From: Galaxea fascicularis
Lineage: Eukaryota > Cnidaria > Anthozoa > Scleractinia > Euphylliidae
DNA: 64,000 bases
Direction of reading: 5' to 3'
NCBI GenBank assembly: GCA_948470475.1
Contig: OX419335.1
Location: 41,594,025 to 41,658,024, forward strand
The first letter of the stretch is position 1. Every line of letters starts with the position of its first letter. Shown one piece after another: positions 33,366-46,198 of the stretch. Position numbers and translations under genes: made by a program. A model generated the notes under the pieces. It did not search any database and had not been told where the DNA came from. It saw only the letters and a program-made list of their open reading frames with translations.

Positions 33366-35634
33366 TTTGTGAACATGTTTTCAATACAATACAATACAAC
33401 ATACAATGCAACACAATACATTTTATGTGCATTTCAGTTTTGTATTTTACGTTTCTGAAAATAACTAGGTCCGCCCGATCAAGAATTTAATTCACAGGAT
33501 CGCTCCTAATGATGGGCTCACTGTTTCCGTTGAAAAAGGGGTTCTTTGATAAAATAACGTTAACGTTCGTAAACCGACGTCGTATACAAGGGTTTCCGTC
33601 CACTCGCAAACGATGATACCCTGACATATCGTTTACGCCTATCCACACGTAAACGATAGGAAAGTCGCAAACGCATAACTGAGGAATAAACGAGACCGCG
33701 GCTGGTAACCAGAATTGCCTTTAAATATTGACTGAACATGAGTTAACAAGTTGTGCCGTCAATAAACGTATACTGTTGTGCGTTTTTTATCCCGCATTCT
33801 GGCTGACGTCTTCGAAAATAAACCTTTACAGAGATCGTTTACATGTGGTGGGAGGCCTAAACGCACAAATATGTATGCGTTTACGAACGTAAACATTAAC
33901 GTGTGGACGGGACCTAAATGTCTAAGATCGAATAATAGAACAGAGCGTGAAAATATATATAAGCGGCGTTTGTCTCCAAAATCCATTAAATGCAAATTGT
34001 AATTTGACAGCTTCTGAAGTCCCGGAAAAGTTCGCGCCAAAATGACGTCATTTGGATGTCAGCAGTCGAGCTCTCGCGCTTCGTGCTCTGTGCCTTCGCG
34101 CCCTGTGAGCTCGAGTTCTCGGCAAGTCTAACCTGTTTGCAATTCTTCAATTCATGTCATAGAAGAAGATTTTACCTAAATACAACGACACGAGTTGCTG
34201 TATTGCGTGACAAATGAAATGCAATACATCAAGGGTGTTTGTAAACGCAGAACCCACTCGGAACTTATCGGGATGTGTCGGAACCTACCTGGAACCACTA
34301 GAAAAAAAATAGAATTAATGGGCTTCTTGTGGCCGATCCGGGATCACTCTGAAGTTGTATTTTATTTCAGTTTTATCTACATCTACATTAAAATGCATTG
34401 GTAAAAGTCGTTAGCCATCACACCAACGTTAAAAATGTTGCAAAAGTTTAAAATATTAACAATAAAAATAAAATCTTTTTGTGGGTTTTCTGACGGCATT
34501 CGTGAAGGGATTTAGGATCCTAAACTAGATGGATGGATGGATTTGTGTAGGCTGTGTCGCCGTTTCGCAGCTACAGGCATTCAGAACAAAGTATGAAAGG
34601 TCTTTATGAACCCACCCTGCAAGCAGCCTCCTTCTAGGAAGATCGAAGGAGACTCTACTGGCCCCCTACTCGGAGGGTGTTATGAGGCTTCACCTCAATG
34701 ACAACGTTTCCTTAGCTACAAACGGAACATAAAATAGTTCTGAATTTAAGATAACAAACTGATAAGTTGCTTGGAGCAGGTGAAAAAGGATCACTGATGT
34801 TTTGTCTAAAACTGTAAGGCCGGGTTTTCTTTTCCGCGGCTCTTTGCTTATAGTAACGGAGAGCAACAAGAGACGATGGACTGTTCTGTAGGTATATATA
34901 ACCTATAATAGGTCAACTCCTGATGCCACAACATCAACTATCGTAACAGCACTGTGATTGTGAAGTGAAACCAGTTTCCCACAATGGAATGATTCCATAA
35001 ACAAAACACTAACAACGATTAAGAAATCAGAAAAATGCAAATAACCTTAAATTGTGATAATAAATAGTAGACGTCCTTCTGTTTTGAACTCCAAATTCAC
35101 TTTTTCGTAATTACCAGGGATCCGATACAGCTTTTACATATATTTTCTCTTATATATTTATACTGATGTGAATCAACACTTCTTTAATATCATAAACGTG
35201 AATCCATATGACGGACTGACCACAAAATTAGATCTGGCTATACTTACTACAGTAGATCAGTTTCTCTAGAAAGCTTCACTTGAGGTCGGCGAGACTTGAC
35301 AACGATGCCGATTGATTACTTGCATTTCTACTGAGTGTATTGCGGTTTGAACCATGTTTCAAAGTCCATAACTTGGTCTCTGATCAACCCAAAAGAATCA
35401 AACTTGGTGAAATGACCAATCTCAAAGATATATTTCACGTGATGGTGTCATTTTATCCATTACTTCAAATTTGAAACTCGCCCCAGTTCCCTGCGCAACT
35501 CCGAAATGGCCCATTAATGTACCAGGCTAATCCTCTGGGAATTGAACTCTATTTTTGTGCAAATACTTTCTTTTGTTTCATTAAACCAATGTGGCCGCTG
35601 ATCACGTGAGTGAAAACTCCTCTGTAAGGAATCC
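33366..35634. other. unique spacer between the two duplicated segments
   Basis: Holds a (CAATA)n microsatellite at 33385-33420. A probable decayed inverted-repeat element lies at about 33560-33920: its left side has TTTCCGTCCACTCG and the right side CGTGTGGACGGGA, with several CGTTTACG/CGTAAACG words inside. A (GGAT)n run lies at 34530. I see no supported exon. Confidence 0.5.
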
Positions 35635-38261
35635 CTTTTTTGAGCTATTTTGTGTAAACAAAATCGCTCTATGTCAGCATGAAGCTCAAGAAATTCTTCC
35701 TTGGTCGGGTGGTTCTGCCTTGAACCAATGAAATAAAGGTTTCTTTAGATGGGATTGTTTCAACCTGGGGCCAATCTAATTCCCTGTTTTAAAGGTGTTC
35801 TTGAAAGCATGTGGTCAGTGATGGTCAGCACTGAGACTAAGTTACACATGCGTGTTGATTACGCTCAAAGGAACATCAGCGTGGAATGTCACGCGTCATC
35901 TATCTATTGTTGCGTGATGTATTTATTACTGTCACACCAAGGGGTACCACCGTTATGGTAGTCTTTCCGGAGAAAAGGGTTTGTATATTTAACGCATGCG
36001 TGAATGACAACAATAGGCGTGAGATACTGGAGTCAGATTAGAATGAAGTATGAGTTGTGCTGTTTCGATGGATGATGAAGGTAGTAAAGTGGGGACGAAA
36101 GTATTTGAAGTTTACGGCCGCGGCTTGTTGGTTATAACAACCGTGTGTTTAGTCTCCTTCGCAGACGCTCTTTTGGTTCGTCACGCAATCTTTCCTTCCC
36201 AATGAACGTCTGCTGAAACGAGCAGCAGATTCGTTTCCCATTATTAGCAAAGATCAGCTGGAGTCCACGTAAAAATTACTACAGAGCCAATCAGCACTAA
36301 GTTACTGTGTAATGAAAAGCCTGACGTCTCACGTTTTCGAGGGAAGTGTCTTTACTATTTTGAATTTCGTGTGATGCACAACCTGCGCCTCCTGGAAAGT
36401 CCTTCAATGATTTTTCAGCATCTTTGAATTCGGTCATCCCGATGAAAACGAAAGTAGAACTATGTTAGTGGCACTCGACCACTTCTGAGGAGAATTTTTA
36501 AGGGTTAAAAACAATGAAATTTAGTTTTTGAGAATTGAAACGTCGAGTTATTCGAACAACCCGTAGTGTAACCGCGAGAGACCTAGCGGGGAAGAAATAC
36601 CGTTCTGAGATCAAGCAGTGTTCTTTAAATCGCATATTACTATTTGCCATTGTAATGATTGAATGCTCTGATTATCGGAAATAATGCAGGCGGTGAAAAG
36701 CGGCAAAAAACGTTAAACGAATAATGCTAGTGGTAATTGATTCAGCATCAAGGTAATTTGGTTGAGCGGTTCCTACTCGGGGAGCAAATATTTCGTTTCG
36801 AAGTGGACGAGTGCTTAGTTTTGTAATTTTTCTTGTGTTTTTTTGTTCCTTTGCTTATTTTGTCAAAACTGCAAGTACATTGTTAAAACTGGAAGAGCAT
36901 TGTGTGACGAAAATAAATATGTTTGACGGATTTGAAAACTATAAATATTAGTCTAATCAGAAGTGGCTGTTTCCACAAGTGATATTTGTACGGAAGAAAA
37001 ATGCTGGATATTTGTTCCCCTTGAAGTGAAGCCGTTTTTATGTTAAACAATGAAAATGGTGATTTCGGATAGTGAGCAATTTCATTTGTCAAATGGATTA
37101 CTTTTGTCTCTCACGTGTAAACAGGCACCAAGACATACAGGCCTGTTTATCAAATGCGATTTTCAACTTTGATCTATCACGTGCATACGTTTGGTAATAG
37201 CAAGTTCTTTGGTTAATTCCCACATGAATAACGCAGCGCTGTTGGTTAAATGCGACTCCGAACTTTGATCGGTCACGTGCATCCAACACGACCTTTGATC
37301 AATCACAAGATTTGCACGTGGTCAATTCAACTTGTTTACAACAACATCTAATTGAATTTATTTTCTGTTACAATGATTGGTCACTTTTAACCGTTTTTTA
37401 TTGGTTACTTTTCTCAACCTCAATTTTCTCTTCTTCTTATTGGCGGATTTCGATCCGTTGTTTGTCTGTTGATCGGGTTTTTTAATATTGTACAACTGTT
37501 GACGCTCTTAATTCGGAGGAGCTTATTTTGGAATTAATTGGTGGTTTGTTTTCGAGTCGGTAAGTTTAATATTGCCCTTATTTCGGGATATAACGCGGTG
37601 TTACGCGCATCTGCTTACTGTACACAGACGTTGTCAGCAAAAGGCCCAACACTAAAATAAGAGCGTTTGTTTAGGTCGGGCTATTTTTGCTGTCCGAAGT
37701 TAAAAGTACAAAGCACTTGAAAATCAGAAGTTGATAAATTATGGCAATTACATCTATATTCGTTATCAGTACTATTTGTTCAACGTTGATTTGTTTTTGC
37801 TGGTGTTGTATATTACGGTGTATTTGGTGGTTCGTTTGTTTGCGAATATTTCTTCATGTGGTCCTGGAACTGTTTCAGCATGTGTACGTATATTTTGGGG
37901 GTTTTGAGGGACCGGAAGAATATAGTGTTTGCGAAAGTGCGGAGAAGGAAAATGAACAAATAATAGAAAATATATTACATATCGGTTTTTGCGGAATTAA
38001 TGAAACTCTTGTTTCAAAAAATGTAGGATGAATGACTATTTAATTGGTACAAATCAAACTCAAAATCAGTCTTAGAAATAAGAAAACTAAACAAAAATCA
38101 AATGAAAAACAGTTTGCTCGTACTTCTCCGATACCATAGCAAAAACCAAAAGCACCACAGATAAATGGCTCACCATTCAACCATTTTCTGACTTCTCCCT
38201 ATCTTATCAAGATTTTACCACTCTTCACAAAATAGCTCAAGCACGCATTGCGTGCCTATGT
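35635..38261. repeat. segmental duplication, copy 2 (without the array)
   Basis: Direct repeat of 28686-33365. It reads GGAGTCAGATTAGAATGAAG across 36030-36050, where copy 1 has the tRNA array between CAGATT and AATGAAG. The promoter-like block (E-boxes, CTTTGATC, ATTGG) and the GTAAGT donor at 37560 are conserved. Confidence 0.92.
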
Positions 38262-38422
38262 TATAATAATGAGATAATGGGCATTCTGAGCGATTACTAC
38301 TAGTTATTGGCTAGGAACATTTAACTTAAGCTCCTGCTTCTTTTAACCAAAACCTCAGGGCTCTGTCTTAATTGATAAAAGGAACGTTTTAATGTGTTTG
38401 GAATCAAAACAATTGTCCTCAC

Positions 38423-39817
38423 AGCTCAGATAATCTTTTGCAGGCCAAAAATGCTTCTTCTGGTATTAACGTAATGTTGTTGAGAGACAAATCCCTGAAA
38501 ACGAACGAAAGGATCTTGATTAATAAACTACAGTGCACAGCATTATATTATTCTCTCAAATTTTGCCTTAAAACTAACATCTTGTAATAATACTATGTCA
38601 CTTCGTTTTCTTTTAACAGAGTAACGTTTGAGCCGGTATCATATTTTCTACTGTCATAGCGGGAACGTACTCTTCCTAGTTAACCGTGTCGATTCTTTAA
38701 GCGGCCACAAATATTTTTCGATTGCATTTATGTTCATTAGTAACTTCGGTAGGAAGCTTTCGAGGCGACCCTGAATCGTTCAGGAGCTTTTGTTCTTTCT
38801 TGGAAACTTTGCGAGTTTTTGTCACCATTTTCGTTGAAAGTTTCATATTTGTGTTTTCTTATAATAGTTAAGGTCCCCCGGATGTGTGTATTTTTTTTTT
38901 TAATTTTGTGCTCCATGGTTCGATTTACTTACTTGTCACTTATTTTTGGGACATCAGTGCTCAGACAACCCAGCTTATAAATGCAGTTGGCACAGAAATA
39001 TCATTGCACGTCATGCGCATGCCTAAACGTAGTGTCTCCAATTTCTTTCTTCTGACGAAAACACCTACAATTAACTGTGGCGATGTTTCTCCTAGTGATA
39101 ACTTGAAAATTTGTTGCGGCGTCTTAGTTCAAATAAAAGATACTTAATTGAAATTCTGTCCATCTCTTTTCTCTTACGTTTAAGGTGACCGTATACCTTT
39201 AAAGGTATCTCGCGTCCAAGTGATGTAGTGCGTCCCGTTGAAACTGCAGATACCTGAAACCCTACATCAAATTAAAGCTTATAGAACTGGCGATCAAACT
39301 ATGCCAAAAAGTTTGAAATAAAATGAATCATCGAATTTTTCTGGACCTCTAAATGCAAGCGTCGGAATCACCTTTTCAAACTACAAGTCAAGGTCAATAC
39401 CCAATCAGAGTGCAAAGTTATAGAACATTTTCCAAATAGTACTTAAAACCTTATTTTAACCCAAAAATCCAAATTTGAAGAAAAGTGGCGATCCGAAGGT
39501 ATACGGTATAACCTTAAATCGTTATAATACAACACATCGCATTCCTTACGTAGTTATATCTCACGCATTTTGCCCGAGCTTGGCTCTTGTTAAAGTACGT
39601 TGTAAGTTCTAAGCTCAGTACAGTTTAATTATATATCCGTAAACCTCCACACCCGTTAACTCGCAAAATGTTAACGCTATTTTGCGGCTTATAAGAGAAA
39701 GTTTAAGAAACCTGAGTGCATCAGCTAAGGTTTTGATAAACTTACAGCGCAATTGCAAAAGCTATCCTCTGAAAAATGTCGCCTGGTAATTGTTCAATCT
39801 GGTTGTCGCTCAAACTT
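38423..39817 (-). CDS. two leucine-rich-repeat exons of a receptor-type gene
   Basis: Two exons of exactly 72 bases, both phase 2 (one base completing a codon, 23 codons, two bases left). Exon 39746-39817 (TTTTAG before, GTAAGT after) encodes SLSDNQIEQLPGDIFQ followed by RIAFAIAL. Exon 38423-38494 (GTTTTCAG before, GTGAGG after) encodes DLSLNNITLIPEEAFLACKR then LSEL. Each is one LRR of the L-x-L-x-x-N-x-I-x-x-(I/L)-P-x-x-x-F type. Single-LRR 72-bp exons in this phase are typical of LGR-type hormone receptors and related membrane or secreted LRR proteins. No neighbouring LRR exons, transmembrane exon or signal exon could be placed with confidence, so the gene is partial or broken. The intron between them contains a MITE (39184-39513). 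Confidence 0.7.
39184..39513. mobile_element. TTAA-flanked MITE in the LRR gene intron
   Basis: TTAA at 39180-39183 and 39514-39517 flanks inverted ends: left GGTGACCGTATACCTTTAAA; right, on the other strand, GGTTATACCGTATACCTTC. It is 330 bp and non-coding. TTAA flanks again suggest a piggyBac-type source. Confidence 0.6.
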
Positions 39818-42583
39818 CTAAAATTAAAGATAAGGAAGGATGAACATAAATAGTTAAACGATTAAAGTGCTTGAGAGATTCTTTAAGGAAAGGATTCAAT
39901 ATACCAGGTCTCAAGCCAGGAGCAGTCATCATAAGCTTAACATTCAAATCAAAGAAAAAAGGTATGACGTTGAACAATCAAGAGTTCGTTTCTTGTAGGA
40001 TCGAAAGGGAAGGGTCTTTACGGAAGTGAAGCCATTTGGAAGCCAGGTTTGAACCTTCTAGGGTGCGATACTTTGAAGGATCCGATACTCTCAAAATTTT
40101 AGAATCATGCCTGATGCACAAAGTAAAAACGTCACATCGATGTTCATTCTTTCAGGAAGCAAAGCTAAGACTAACATAAAGGAAAATTATTTGATGACCC
40201 TTACTTCCCTCTCAAAACCACATGGAAGCTCTTATGAGCCACCACCATAACCGTTCCAGATATATACATAGCCTAAAGCTTAGGGACACAAGTGACCTTT
40301 CACCTTTTTCCCTTTGTGTTTCGTTATTATTAAATGAAGTTACATCTGACAGTGATCATGGCAGTACATCAGGGGCTCTCTTGATAATTAATTACGTTAG
40401 AATGCGGAGACTTATGTTCTAGTTGCTAAAATCACTGTCAAAGAAGTTTGACATTTTTGAAATAAAAATATCGCTATTGATCGGGGAAGAGTATGTTCTA
40501 ACACCTGAGAAAAAGAAACAACATTGTAGACCAATGGTACGTTTGTGTAAAACTTAACCGTTCTTTCTTCATGTCCGCCAATATGTCCGCCATGTTTGGT
40601 CGACCATGCTTTGCCTTGCCTTCCATATATGGCAAGGCTTTTTCCATTAATCCAGTCAACACTCGATTATTGAATCGAGGCTCAATTTGAATATTGGATT
40701 ACTCATTTCATGAACCGATCATTGAAGCCACGAAAGAAATCAATTTTCCATTATTGAATTCATTGGTCTGTTAACGACGGGAACGCTTGGCTGTCTTTCA
40801 CTGTAATAACTTTCAGCTGAGGTAAGGTCTTTAAAATTACTACGTAAGTATATCGGCCATGATAAATCAGCCTCCAGTGCCAACCTCTCGTTAGAGTTTA
40901 TCCTATCAACACAATTTGTAAATCCAATAATTTAGAAACACTGGTTCAGTGTATTAAGCACAAAATGTGCTAATATTGTTAACACCTTTCTTGAATTTCG
41001 TTGACTTGCAGCTTTCTGGCACAGATTCTTTAAATTAAATCGATTCAACTGGCTAAAATGTCTGAATTAGAGAGCGAGATAAGCGAGGAAACACAAAATA
41101 TGGACCAAAGAGAGCGAACTACTTAAGAAGATTCATAACAACATAAGAACTTATTAACCTCTAATTATTTTTGAAAAGAGTAAATATGATTAATCATGGA
41201 TGAATCAATCAGCCGATTTGCAAGGTTTCATCCGGCAAAAGAGGGACTTGTACATACCCTGCTCGAAAGACTTGAGAGAAATGTTCGAAACCTTATATTC
41301 ATGATTTTCACCCACGTGACTAGGTGGCCATGTTGGGTGACAATACATTTTTTTCGGAGAACGTGCTTAAAAATAAAGTTTAGTTCCCAGTGGAGAGGTA
41401 GGCTACTGTTCTTACCAGCCAAGACTGCCGCCATGACGTCACATGCAAAGCAGCAATGGCGAGTTTTCAGGGTCAAAATTAGGTGAATAGTTACCACACA
41501 AATTGAATTGCCAATTAAACTCATCGCCAATTGATGAGCTTGTTAGCTGGTGCCATAGAGGTTGGCAGGATCCTAAGCAATTCAGGCGCAGCAGGGAGGT
41601 AACCATGGCGAACCTGTGAGCGGGAACCACCCCAGCGAGCAGCCGCCAACAGGCACCGTCACACTGAAATAAATTCGGTGGAATACTTACCATACTTATC
41701 AACCTTAAACACTAAAGGGTGGGAGGGAACGGGAGCAGAATCCGCAAAGATTCGCTCAAAGAACTAAACAGGCTGAATTAATCTGCAAAGATTCACGAAG
41801 GCTCAGTGGATTGGCAAATATTAGCAAACGATGATCCGCAGTGTTCACTCGAAGCCTAGCACATGTAATCCGTCCCTGTTTATTCTACGGGTGCCCACCC
41901 TGCAGATCACTTGCACATATGAGCAAGACTGCTGGCAGCATTGGCACGAGTTTAAACTCGCCTAAATTGCATTTAGCCACATATAAATTGTTATCTTACG
42001 TGATGATTGTCAGTTGATTACCTCTGTTGACGTGCTGTCTTGCAATGGAATCCTTCTGTGCTGTCATAACTTTCAACTGCAATTCTTACAATAGTTCATT
42101 TGAGAATGGGTTACCCGTAAGCTTTTGAAATCTCGTTGCATACTCGGTTGCAAAATGTGTAGAAGTAGGATATTTTAATGATGAAAACAAAGGAAGCGAA
42201 TACTTTAATATGATTTTTAAAACCATTATTACTTTTGAATTCTCTTTACATGCTTACTTGCAAAATAAGTAGCACACTCGCAATTAATGACTTTTGAATT
42301 CACTTTCGTCGTATCAGAATGACTTGCGAACTTTCAATCAGGCGCTACCTACCCAATAAGGCCAGAAAAGAGTCTGAAATTAACCTAGAACCGAATTGTT
42401 TTGTCTAGGCTATTATCTTTCAGTAAATTGATTTCAAATTACGCGATCTTACAAATGATTGTAAGTAATTAACGTGATTATGCCATACACATTCCTTCAA
42501 ATACATGGTTCACATATATTCACACTCATTTATTCACCATTCACGGGTTTATTTCGAACCAACAAAATGACCACCCTCTGGTT
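39818..42583. other. no recognisable gene
   Basis: Probably intron or intergenic sequence of the LRR gene. Noted: an imperfect hairpin GCCTTGCC...GGCAAGGC at about 40613-40640, and a 22-codon + frame MSELESEISEETQNMDQRER at 41057 that I cannot support as a gene. Confidence 0.4.
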
Positions 42584-42657
42584 GGCTTGTTAGCTCAGTT
42601 GGTACGGCCGGTTGCAGCGGTATCGCAGAGGTCATAGATTCGACTCCCGTACAAGCC
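42584..42657 (+). pseudogene. decayed tRNA-like sequence of the array family
   Basis: The acceptor GGCTTGT/ACAAGCC is perfect and the A box TAGCTCAGTTGG is intact, but the D stem is broken (GCTC against CGGC), about two bases are inserted, and the B box is changed to GATTCGACTCC. The anticodon region keeps GCGGTATCGC as in the array. Upstream ACCAACAAAATGACC and downstream GCAATGATCAC recall the flanks of the 250-bp unit, so this is an old single unit of the same kind of repeat. Confidence 0.65.
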
Positions 42658-43298
42658 TATTTTTCACTACTTCAGCAGAATGCTCATAACTGCAATGATC
42701 ACTCAGACACATCTTCATCCTTCAATCCTCAGTTCAGATACATGGTTTACAAATTCACAGTGATTTATTTCGAGTTAATAACACAATAAAGAAAGGGGAT
42801 CATCGAGCTTGTTTCTTTGCATCAAAACGACAAGGGGAAAATTTGGGCTCGGATCATCTCCTTCGAAGGGACTGGGGCGAGTTCCAAGATGGCGGCTTCC
42901 ATATTGTTTCCGCTATTTGTTTGTTTTGATTTTTTACTGCACAGCAACATCTTTTAACCGAGAGGAGTTAATATTACAAAAGCGGCCTTTGTTGGCTCTC
43001 TTATGGCGGCCGCTTAGAATCGCCACCACCTTTGATGTCGCAATGTTACACGCGATGAAAAACAAGGGGATCACCTAAATCCATTAAATATTTCCGGAGA
43101 AGAATGTTTCTGCAACCCCCGGCTAGCACTTCTGTTATCGGAAAACAGTCACTATTGCCCTTGGATCTACGCCTATAAAGATGCATTTTTGTTCATTATA
43201 TATTTTAACAGTTTCAGGAACCATCATTCGCGAAGATGTATTCACTTAATATGAGACAGGGCTATTTTTTTTTCAGTTAACTTCACATCTTATAACCC
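42658..43298. other. no recognisable gene
   Basis: Flank of the tRNA-like relic, then unassigned sequence. It ends with a pyrimidine tract and TTTTTTTTTTCAG at 43264-43276, a good acceptor just upstream of the exon at 43299. Confidence 0.4.
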
Positions 43299-43398
43299 AT
43301 GGAAACTCAGCAGCTGCTGTTTATCTTAGTTTCTCTCCATGTGCTGGGCTACTGTACCTCAACAAGTGAAGTAATAGTCACAAATGTAACATTCTGCG
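43299..43398 (+). CDS. candidate signal-peptide exon
   Basis: ATG in strong context (CCCATGG) opens METQQLLFILVSLHVLGYC followed by TSTSEVIVTNVTFC. The frame then runs into a consensus donor, G|GTAAGAGG, at 43398/43399 in phase 1. The hydrophobic stretch with a small-residue cleavage site (LGYC-TSTS) is a textbook signal peptide, and NVT is a possible glycosylation site. An acceptor at 43276 suggests a spliced 5' UTR. Phase 1 is the usual phase for joining extracellular modules. I could not place the next exon on the + strand. Confidence 0.5.
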
Positions 43399-43399
43399 G

Positions 43400-44014
43400 T
43401 AAGAGGAGTAAATTTGTAAAGGGGACCAAAAAGTGGCCGAAAAATAAACTGAGGGGAAACCCGAATAAACATTTAGCTTCACTGAAGGTCTTCCATACGA
43501 TCGAATCTTTGTATTCAACCTAGAACTCAAAAGAAAAGTTCTAGGGTGTTTTGAAAACCAGATACGGTACCAGATAGACCGGAATATTCGTCTTGAGCCG
43601 TTAGTCTAAATTTTTTTGCCCCCCAGGCAACGGGTGAGTGCCGATTAAGATAGACGACCATGCATGTATAAGGTCGCCACCTCGATCCACGCATTCATAT
43701 TTGCTTTTCTTCCAAATTTTCTTTTAAATTGAACCCAAGATCGTCTTCGCTAAAATGTTCAGTCTTTCTAAAATCTCCTACTCTGCAGGATACGTCGCAG
43801 TCGACGCCTTATTATTACTCCGACCATATGGCCACAAGTCTAAGAATAGTTTTTTTGCCTTCTGCTTTGGCGTCACAAATTTCTTCACGTGTTTTGAGTC
43901 CACGTGATCGCCAGCTTGGAAAAAACTATTTCCTTCTGAAATAGAAAGCGGAAATATGGATGGATCGGTGGGAGTATTGCACTAAGTAATTCGCAAAAAA
44001 TAGACTATTTTTAC
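43400..44014. other. no recognisable gene
   Basis: Sequence between two candidate exons on opposite strands; nothing recognised. Confidence 0.4.
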
Positions 44015-44096
44015 CTGTTTAGTTATTAGGCTTGGCGTTCCGCAGTATCCAGATAGAAAAATACGAAGTCGAGAATCGAAAACATCATCCAAACCC
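44015..44096 (-). CDS. candidate internal exon
   Basis: Bounded by CATTTTCAG and GTAAAA, it encodes GLDDVFDSRLRIFLSGYCG then TPSLITKQ, starting in phase 2 and ending in phase 0. It could belong to the minus-strand LRR gene or to another extracellular protein. Only splice borders and an open frame support it. Confidence 0.3.
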
Positions 44097-45302
44097 CTGA
44101 AAATGAGTCCAGATCTACAAAACATAACGTTGAAAATTATAAATGACAGTTTCATTACCCACCTCAAATGAAAACATCACGAAAAATCTCATCGAATAAG
44201 TCGAGATGAGTAAAAAACAATGGAAGTAAAAAATTAAGTGAGAAGAGCACGCTGGCCAGATTCAGTTTGTGGGCTCATCTCGTTCTTATTGTGACTTATG
44301 GCAGAACGGTCGGCGCCAACGCTGCCAAGCCAATTTTCTTTTTTCGTGAGAGTGTCACTGGTCCTAGGTTTAAGTGGGGGCCACCCATAAAATAATTTCT
44401 CAAACTGCAAAATCTTTATAGCCACCACTTCATTAATTATGAACGTTTCCTAAGTCTCGAGGTTCCGGCTGAAGATTGTTTTCTTTATTCTTGGTTAACA
44501 ACCCGATGGTATCCTCAGGTCCTGAAGATAAAACCCTAAACTACAGTGTTACCCCTTGGCCAGTGCTAACACCAGGGAAGCGAATAAACGTCTTCATAAC
44601 TTTTACTCCTGGTGAGTATGTCGCATTGCTTTGTTTTGTAAACTGATAAAATGAAATTAACATAACTAAGAGAAGTTCAAATTAAACGTCTGGGTAAGTG
44701 CAGTCCTCTTTGAGGTGACACAAACTGACGTTTCGACAACCTGAGAGGAAGTCATCATCAGAGTCAAGTCAAGTGTAACGTCACTAAATGGCAAAAATAC
44801 TCTGGTCGTTGACGATTAATCAACGAAGTCGTGGTGTTATTGGTTGGTGTTACTGTCATTTGAGCTGTGTTGTGATTGGCTGTGGGACTGTAAACAGCCA
44901 CTGGTGCGTTTTGATTTGTTATTTGTTAGTCAGATTTTCGTACGTGTACTGTTAGTAAAATTCGTCCCTTTGTCAGTTGTTAATGTTGTAAGTCTACCAA
45001 GGAGATCGAGGAAAAACGTAAAATACCGTTGCTAAGAGCCCATCACTAGGAGCACACGAATGCTCTATATTCCTGTCACGCCAATTTCACAGACCAATTT
45101 TCTTTTATATTGAATTTGCAGCGAATATGGGACTCCTGCAGGAGACCCAGTGACCAATCACAATGCTCCATATCCCCCTTCTCTCGCGCGAAACTTTTCC
45201 TCGACCTTTCTTTTGTTCTAAAGTTTCTCTGCGAACAAAAGAAAGGTGATGATGATGCGGTATCACGTGAGTAGTGACAAAAGTGGAAAACAAATACCGG
45301 CA
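44097..45302. other. mostly unassigned; possible Penelope-like tail at 44700-45010
   Basis: The stretch ACAAACTGACGTTTCGACAA and GGAAGTCATCATCAGAGTCA resembles, on the minus strand, the GAAACGTCAG-containing tails often seen next to Penelope-like elements. Nothing coding accompanies it. From about 45035 the sequence matches 47955 to 47770 read on the other strand. Confidence 0.35.
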
Positions 45303-45745
45303 ACAACCGTCGACCGGTTGGCTCAGTTGGTAGAGCACCGGACTGCTGTGCGAGAGGTCGGGGGTTCAAGTCCCGGCCGGACCAACACTCATGGTCTTTA
45401 TATAACTGAGGGGAAACTGCTACCTTTGTTATGACATCTGCAAATGGTTAGCCTTTCCAGTCTTCTCGGATAAGGACGATAAACCGGAGGTCCCGTCTCA
45501 CAGTTCTGGTGTGGGACGTTAAAGAACCCACACACTGATCAGAACGAGTAGGGGACGCAGTCCCCGGTGTGATGGTCTGTAACTTATTCTGTTCTGGGGG
45601 CACCTGTGTTGATCCTACTATTCATTCAATTAAGATTGTAAACTGCGAGGCTGCAATTTGCGCCTAAAAAAGCAGTCTGGCAAAGTCCACCTTAAAGAGC
45701 TAAAGCGCTATATAAATCCTCATTATTATTTTTATTACTATTAAC
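45303..45745 (+). mobile_element. tRNA-headed SINE-like repeat
   Basis: Starts with a tRNA-like head with A box TGGCTCAGTTGG (45317) and B box GGTTCAAGTCC (45364), so it has an internal Pol III promoter. The body contains GGGACGTTAAAGAACCCACA and GTAGGGGACGCAGTCCCCGG. It ends with TAAAGCGCTATATAAAT followed by an (ATT)n tail, the kind of end shared by many SINEs and their LINE partners. The anticodon loop position reads GCT but the arm is imperfect and the variable arm is short, so it is not a working tRNA-Ser. Confidence 0.7.
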
Positions 45746-45751
45746 AAACGA

Positions 45752-45900
45752 CCCGCCCCATCGCAACCTCGGTCGAAAGAATCCCGGGCGGAGTCCCACC
45801 CACCACCCACTCCGCCCGGGCAGTGTTTTCGGGCCGGCTTGTGGTGGCGGCCGTTTTTATGCAAGTATTTGTTTTCCACTTTTATCACTACTGGAGGGGG
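45752..45900. repeat. GC-rich inverted repeat fragment
   Basis: CCCGGGCGGAGT (45783-45794) and ACTCCGCCCGGG (45809-45820) form a perfect 12-bp stem around CCCACCCACCACCC. The flank AAGTATTTGTTTTCCACTTT (about 45862) occurs again at 47808 and, inverted, at 45275. Confidence 0.75.
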
Positions 45901-46198
45901 AAGGGCAAGCATTTTTATGGCAGTATTTGCAATACAGGACGAGAGGGAAGCGTTTTAAATGACCCAAAAGAAATAAGGGGGAAAGAACACGAGGAAAAGA
46001 GGGGCAATGGGTCCCCCCATTTAGAGAGAGGGCACCCCTGGGGTGTGAGTACAAAAATATCCTTGACGCCATTCGATTTTATTTAAGGGGCGAACGTTTC
46101 AACGAAAAAAACGTACTCGACAGGCTAAAGATGGTGGACGACTTTGTCTTTTTGCAAGGAGATACCGGCAAAAATTGTGGTCAGATATGACGAACGCT

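Noticed and set aside
41196..41530. Overlapping 96- and 100-codon frames on both strands
   Set aside because: No family resemblance; the region has features of a dispersed repeat (ATGACGTCACATG stretch) rather than a gene.
45303..45380. tRNA-Ser (GCT) gene
   Set aside because: A and B boxes are fine, but the T stem and acceptor are imperfect, the long Ser variable arm is absent, and it is fused to a SINE body.
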